Origin: an uncultured Holophagaceae bacterium
GTDB taxonomy: Bacteria; Acidobacteriota; Holophagae; Holophagales; Holophagaceae
Length of the DNA stretch: 45,931 nt
NCBI GenBank assembly: GCA_903843705.1
Contig: CAIMQW010000176.1
Span: 1 to 45,931 of the forward strand
Direction: 5' to 3'
Shown here: positions 44,334 through 45,931 of the stretch, piece after piece
How positions within the stretch are numbered: position 1 is the stretch's first letter
Layout: each line of letters opens with the position of its first letter
Program-made: the position numbers and the translations under genes
Notes under the pieces: model-generated
Told to the model about the DNA's origin: nothing
The model's input: only the letters and a program-made list of their open reading frames with translations
Databases searched by the model: none

Positions 44334-45461
44334 TCAACATCCGCCGTCGAGGAGGGGCCCGATGGCGCTCCAGAAGGCCTGCATCTCTTCAGGCTTTCCG
44401 TAGGTGACGCGGACGTGGTTGGGCAAGCCGTAGGCGGTCATGGGGCGCACGATCACGCCCCGCCGCAGGAGTTCCTTGAACAGGTCCTTGGCGGGGAAGG
44501 CGCTCTCTAGCAGAACGAAGTTGCCGCTAGTGCCCGAGACCTGGCAGCGGTGCCGCGTGGCTTCCAGGTCGAAGCTGGCTCGGGCCTCGGCATTCTTCTG
44601 GCGGGAGAAGGCCTCGAAGGCCAGGTCCTGCACGGCCACTTCCGCGGCGACCTGGGCCAGGTGGTTGGTGTTGAAGGGACTGCGCACCCGCTCGATGCAC
44701 CCCAGCAGCTCCTTGGAACCCAGGCCGTAGCCCATGCGCAACGCCGCCAGTGCGTGGATCTTCGAGAAGGTGTGGAGCACCAGCAGGTTGGGGCGCTCGC
44801 CCAGATAGGCGGCGGCGTCTGGGTAGTCTGCGGGGTCTTCGTATTCCGCGTAGGCCTGATCCACCACGAGCACGATGTCTTCCCGCAGCTGACGCACCAG
44901 CCGCTCGAGGGCAGCCTGCTCCAGGCGGATGCCCGTGGGATTGTTGGGATGCCCCAGGTAGACGAGGCGGGTATCTTTGCCCACGGAGCGCAGGACGTCA
45001 TCCACGTCCAGCTCCGTGGCTGAAGCCTTGGACTCGATGACCCGGCCTCCCGCGGTCTGGGTGGCGATGCCGTAGATGGCGAAGCTGTGCCGGGGAATGA
45101 CCGAGCTGCCCCCGTCCAGGAAGGCGGCCTTGGCCACCAGTTCCAGGAGCTCACTGCTGCCGTTGCCGAGGACGACACAACCCAGCGCCACGCCCTTGCG
45201 CGCGGCGATGGCCTTGCGGAGGTAGTGCCCGTCGCTGACCGGATAGAGGTTCAGCCCCTCGGTGTCGGACCCGGCGATGGCCGCGGCCACGCGGGCCTTG
45301 ACGGCCTCGGTGGGACCCCAGGGGTTCTCGTTGGAGGCCAGCTTGACGATCCGGGTTAGGCCCATCTCCCGCTGCACTTCCTGGATGGGCTTGCCCGGCA
45401 CGTAGAGGGGAATCCGTGACAGGTGCTCAAATCCATGGATGGTGGGAAGGCCTGAGTGCAT
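44334..45461 (-). CDS. hisC: Histidinol-phosphate aminotransferase
   Basis: HisC transfers an amino group from glutamate to imidazole-acetol phosphate in histidine synthesis. The 375-residue class II aminotransferase shows LASNENPWGP near residues 42-51, GNGSSELLEL (phosphate-binding), GHPNNPTG and the PLP Lys in TFSKIHALAALRMGYG. Length and motif order fit HisC; the related cobalamin-type and tyrosine/phenylalanine aminotransferases are alternatives. No other his genes are near. The ATG shares one base with the clpP stop (TGATG) and the stop abuts the recQ TTG, so it is the middle gene of a coupled string. Confidence 0.9.
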   Translation of the reverse strand: MHSGLPTIHGFEHLSRIPLYVPGKPIQEVQREMGLTRIVKLASNENPWGPTEAVKARVAAAIAGSDTEGLNLYPVSDGHYLRKAIAARKGVALGCVVLGNGSSELLELVAKAAFLDGGSSVIPRHSFAIYGIATQTAGGRVIESKASATELDVDDVLRSVGKDTRLVYLGHPNNPTGIRLEQAALERLVRQLREDIVLVVDQAYAEYEDPADYPDAAAYLGERPNLLVLHTFSKIHALAALRMGYGLGSKELLGCIERVRSPFNTNHLAQVAAEVAVQDLAFEAFSRQKNAEARASFDLEATRHRCQVSGTSGNFVLLESAFPAKDLFKELLRRGVIVRPMTAYGLPNHVRVTYGKPEEMQAFWSAIGPLLDGGC

Positions 45462-45931
45462 CAGGCCGGCCGTTCAGACAGGACCTTGTCCACGATGCCG
45501 TAATGGAGGGCTTCTTCGGCGCTCATGAAGTAGTCGCGGTCCATGTCCTTCATGACCTTCTTCAGGGGCTGGCCCGTGTGCTTGGCGAAGCTCGCGGAGA
45601 GGCTCTCCTTCAGGCGCTGGATCTCCCGGAAGGTGATTTCGATCTCCGTGGCCTGGCCCTGGGCGCCGCCGCTGGGCTGGTGGATCATGATGCGGGCATT
45701 GGGCAGCGCGAAGCGCTTGCCCTTGGTGCCGGCGGCCAGCAGGTGCGCGCCCATGGAGGCGCACTGGCCGATGCAGTAGGTGACGATGTCGTTCTTCACG
45801 AACTGCATGGTGTCGTAGATCGCCAGGCCCGCCGTCACGCTGCCGCCGGGGCTGTTGATGTAGATCTGGATGTCCTTGTCGGGGTCCTCGCTCTCGAGGA
45901 ACAGCATCTGGGCCACGATGGCGTTGGCCAC
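45461..45931 (-). CDS. clpP: ATP-dependent Clp protease proteolytic subunit (partial)
   Basis: The 156 residues seen are the C-terminal part of ClpP; the N-terminus lies beyond the window edge. They begin in [20 protein letters not shown] and include [18 protein letters not shown], the nucleophile block [12 protein letters not shown] (Ser), the His block [12 protein letters not shown] and [20 protein letters not shown] (Asp). The subunit forms the tetradecameric barrel that degrades proteins unfolded by ClpX or ClpA. About 40 residues are missing at the start. Here it is followed directly by hisC rather than clpX. Confidence 0.97.
   Translation of the reverse strand: MANAIVAQMLFLESEDPDKDIQIYINSPGGSVTAGLAIYDTMQFVKNDIVTYCIGQCASMGAHLLAAGTKGKRFALPNARIMIHQPSGGAQGQATEIEITFREIQRLKESLSASFAKHTGQPLKKVMKDMDRDYFMSAEEALHYGIVDKVLSERPA

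Overview
The window is a GC-rich (roughly two-thirds G+C), gene-dense bacterial chromosome segment. It encodes an LPS-type Gram-negative cell: KdsC for KDO synthesis, two TolC/adaptor/RND efflux sets and two small proteins ending in Phe like outer-membrane barrels. The combination of a fused two-oxoacid dehydrogenase E1, an ImcH-like multihaem inner-membrane cytochrome, a triple-domain HAD-IG nucleotidase neighbourhood and this base composition fits Acidobacteriota of the Holophagae type (Geothrix/Holophaga-like). That placement is inference from gene content; no rRNA or other phylogenetic marker was tested. No tRNA, rRNA, CRISPR array, transposase, integrase or prophage gene was seen.

Layout. 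1-265: non-coding, with a long inverted repeat and a dispersed hairpin element. 266-4720 (minus): small membrane protein, then a DnaQ-like exonuclease overlapping a zinc-ribbon protein, then valS. 4919-5632 (plus): orphan HlyD-like adaptor behind a leader with mutually exclusive hairpins. 5635-7250 (minus): bioB coupled to a hemerythrin protein. 7620-10975 (plus): fused E1 alpha/beta, an exported barrel-like protein and a cold-shock protein with a clear terminator. 11230-18750: a membrane gene diverging from a CecR/TetR-type regulator that heads the first efflux operon (TolC, adaptor, RND pump, nitroreductase). 18863-25292 (plus): mfd, a large membrane protein and an exported protein made of three copies of one unnamed domain. 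25277-27203 (minus): thioesterase and HAD-IG nucleotidase. 27262-31922 (plus): exported S9 peptidase, a structured intergenic region, purU and an 8-oxoguanine-deaminase-like amidohydrolase. 31923-32245: an AT-richer pocket with a C13 tract, a 16-bp palindrome and a small ORF whose ribosome-binding site sits in a hairpin loop. 32250-33306 (minus): kdsC and a barrel-like protein. 33507-40274 (plus): the second efflux operon. 40323-45931 (minus): cmk, the multihaem cytochrome, then a tightly packed clpP-hisC-recQ string.

The most interesting system is 33507-40274: an ArsR-type repressor with a CxxxC pair, TolC, adaptor lipoprotein, RND pump, a DUF2892-like protein, a DUF6132-like Cys-bearing membrane peptide and a membrane-anchored rhodanese, almost all overlapping or abutting. 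I read it as a thiol- or sulfur-linked efflux unit. Other points worth attention are the alternative-pairing leader at 4851-4912, the triplicated-domain protein, the two dispersed hairpin elements, the heptamer tandem repeats around 855-979 and the hairpin-rich gap 29341-29657.
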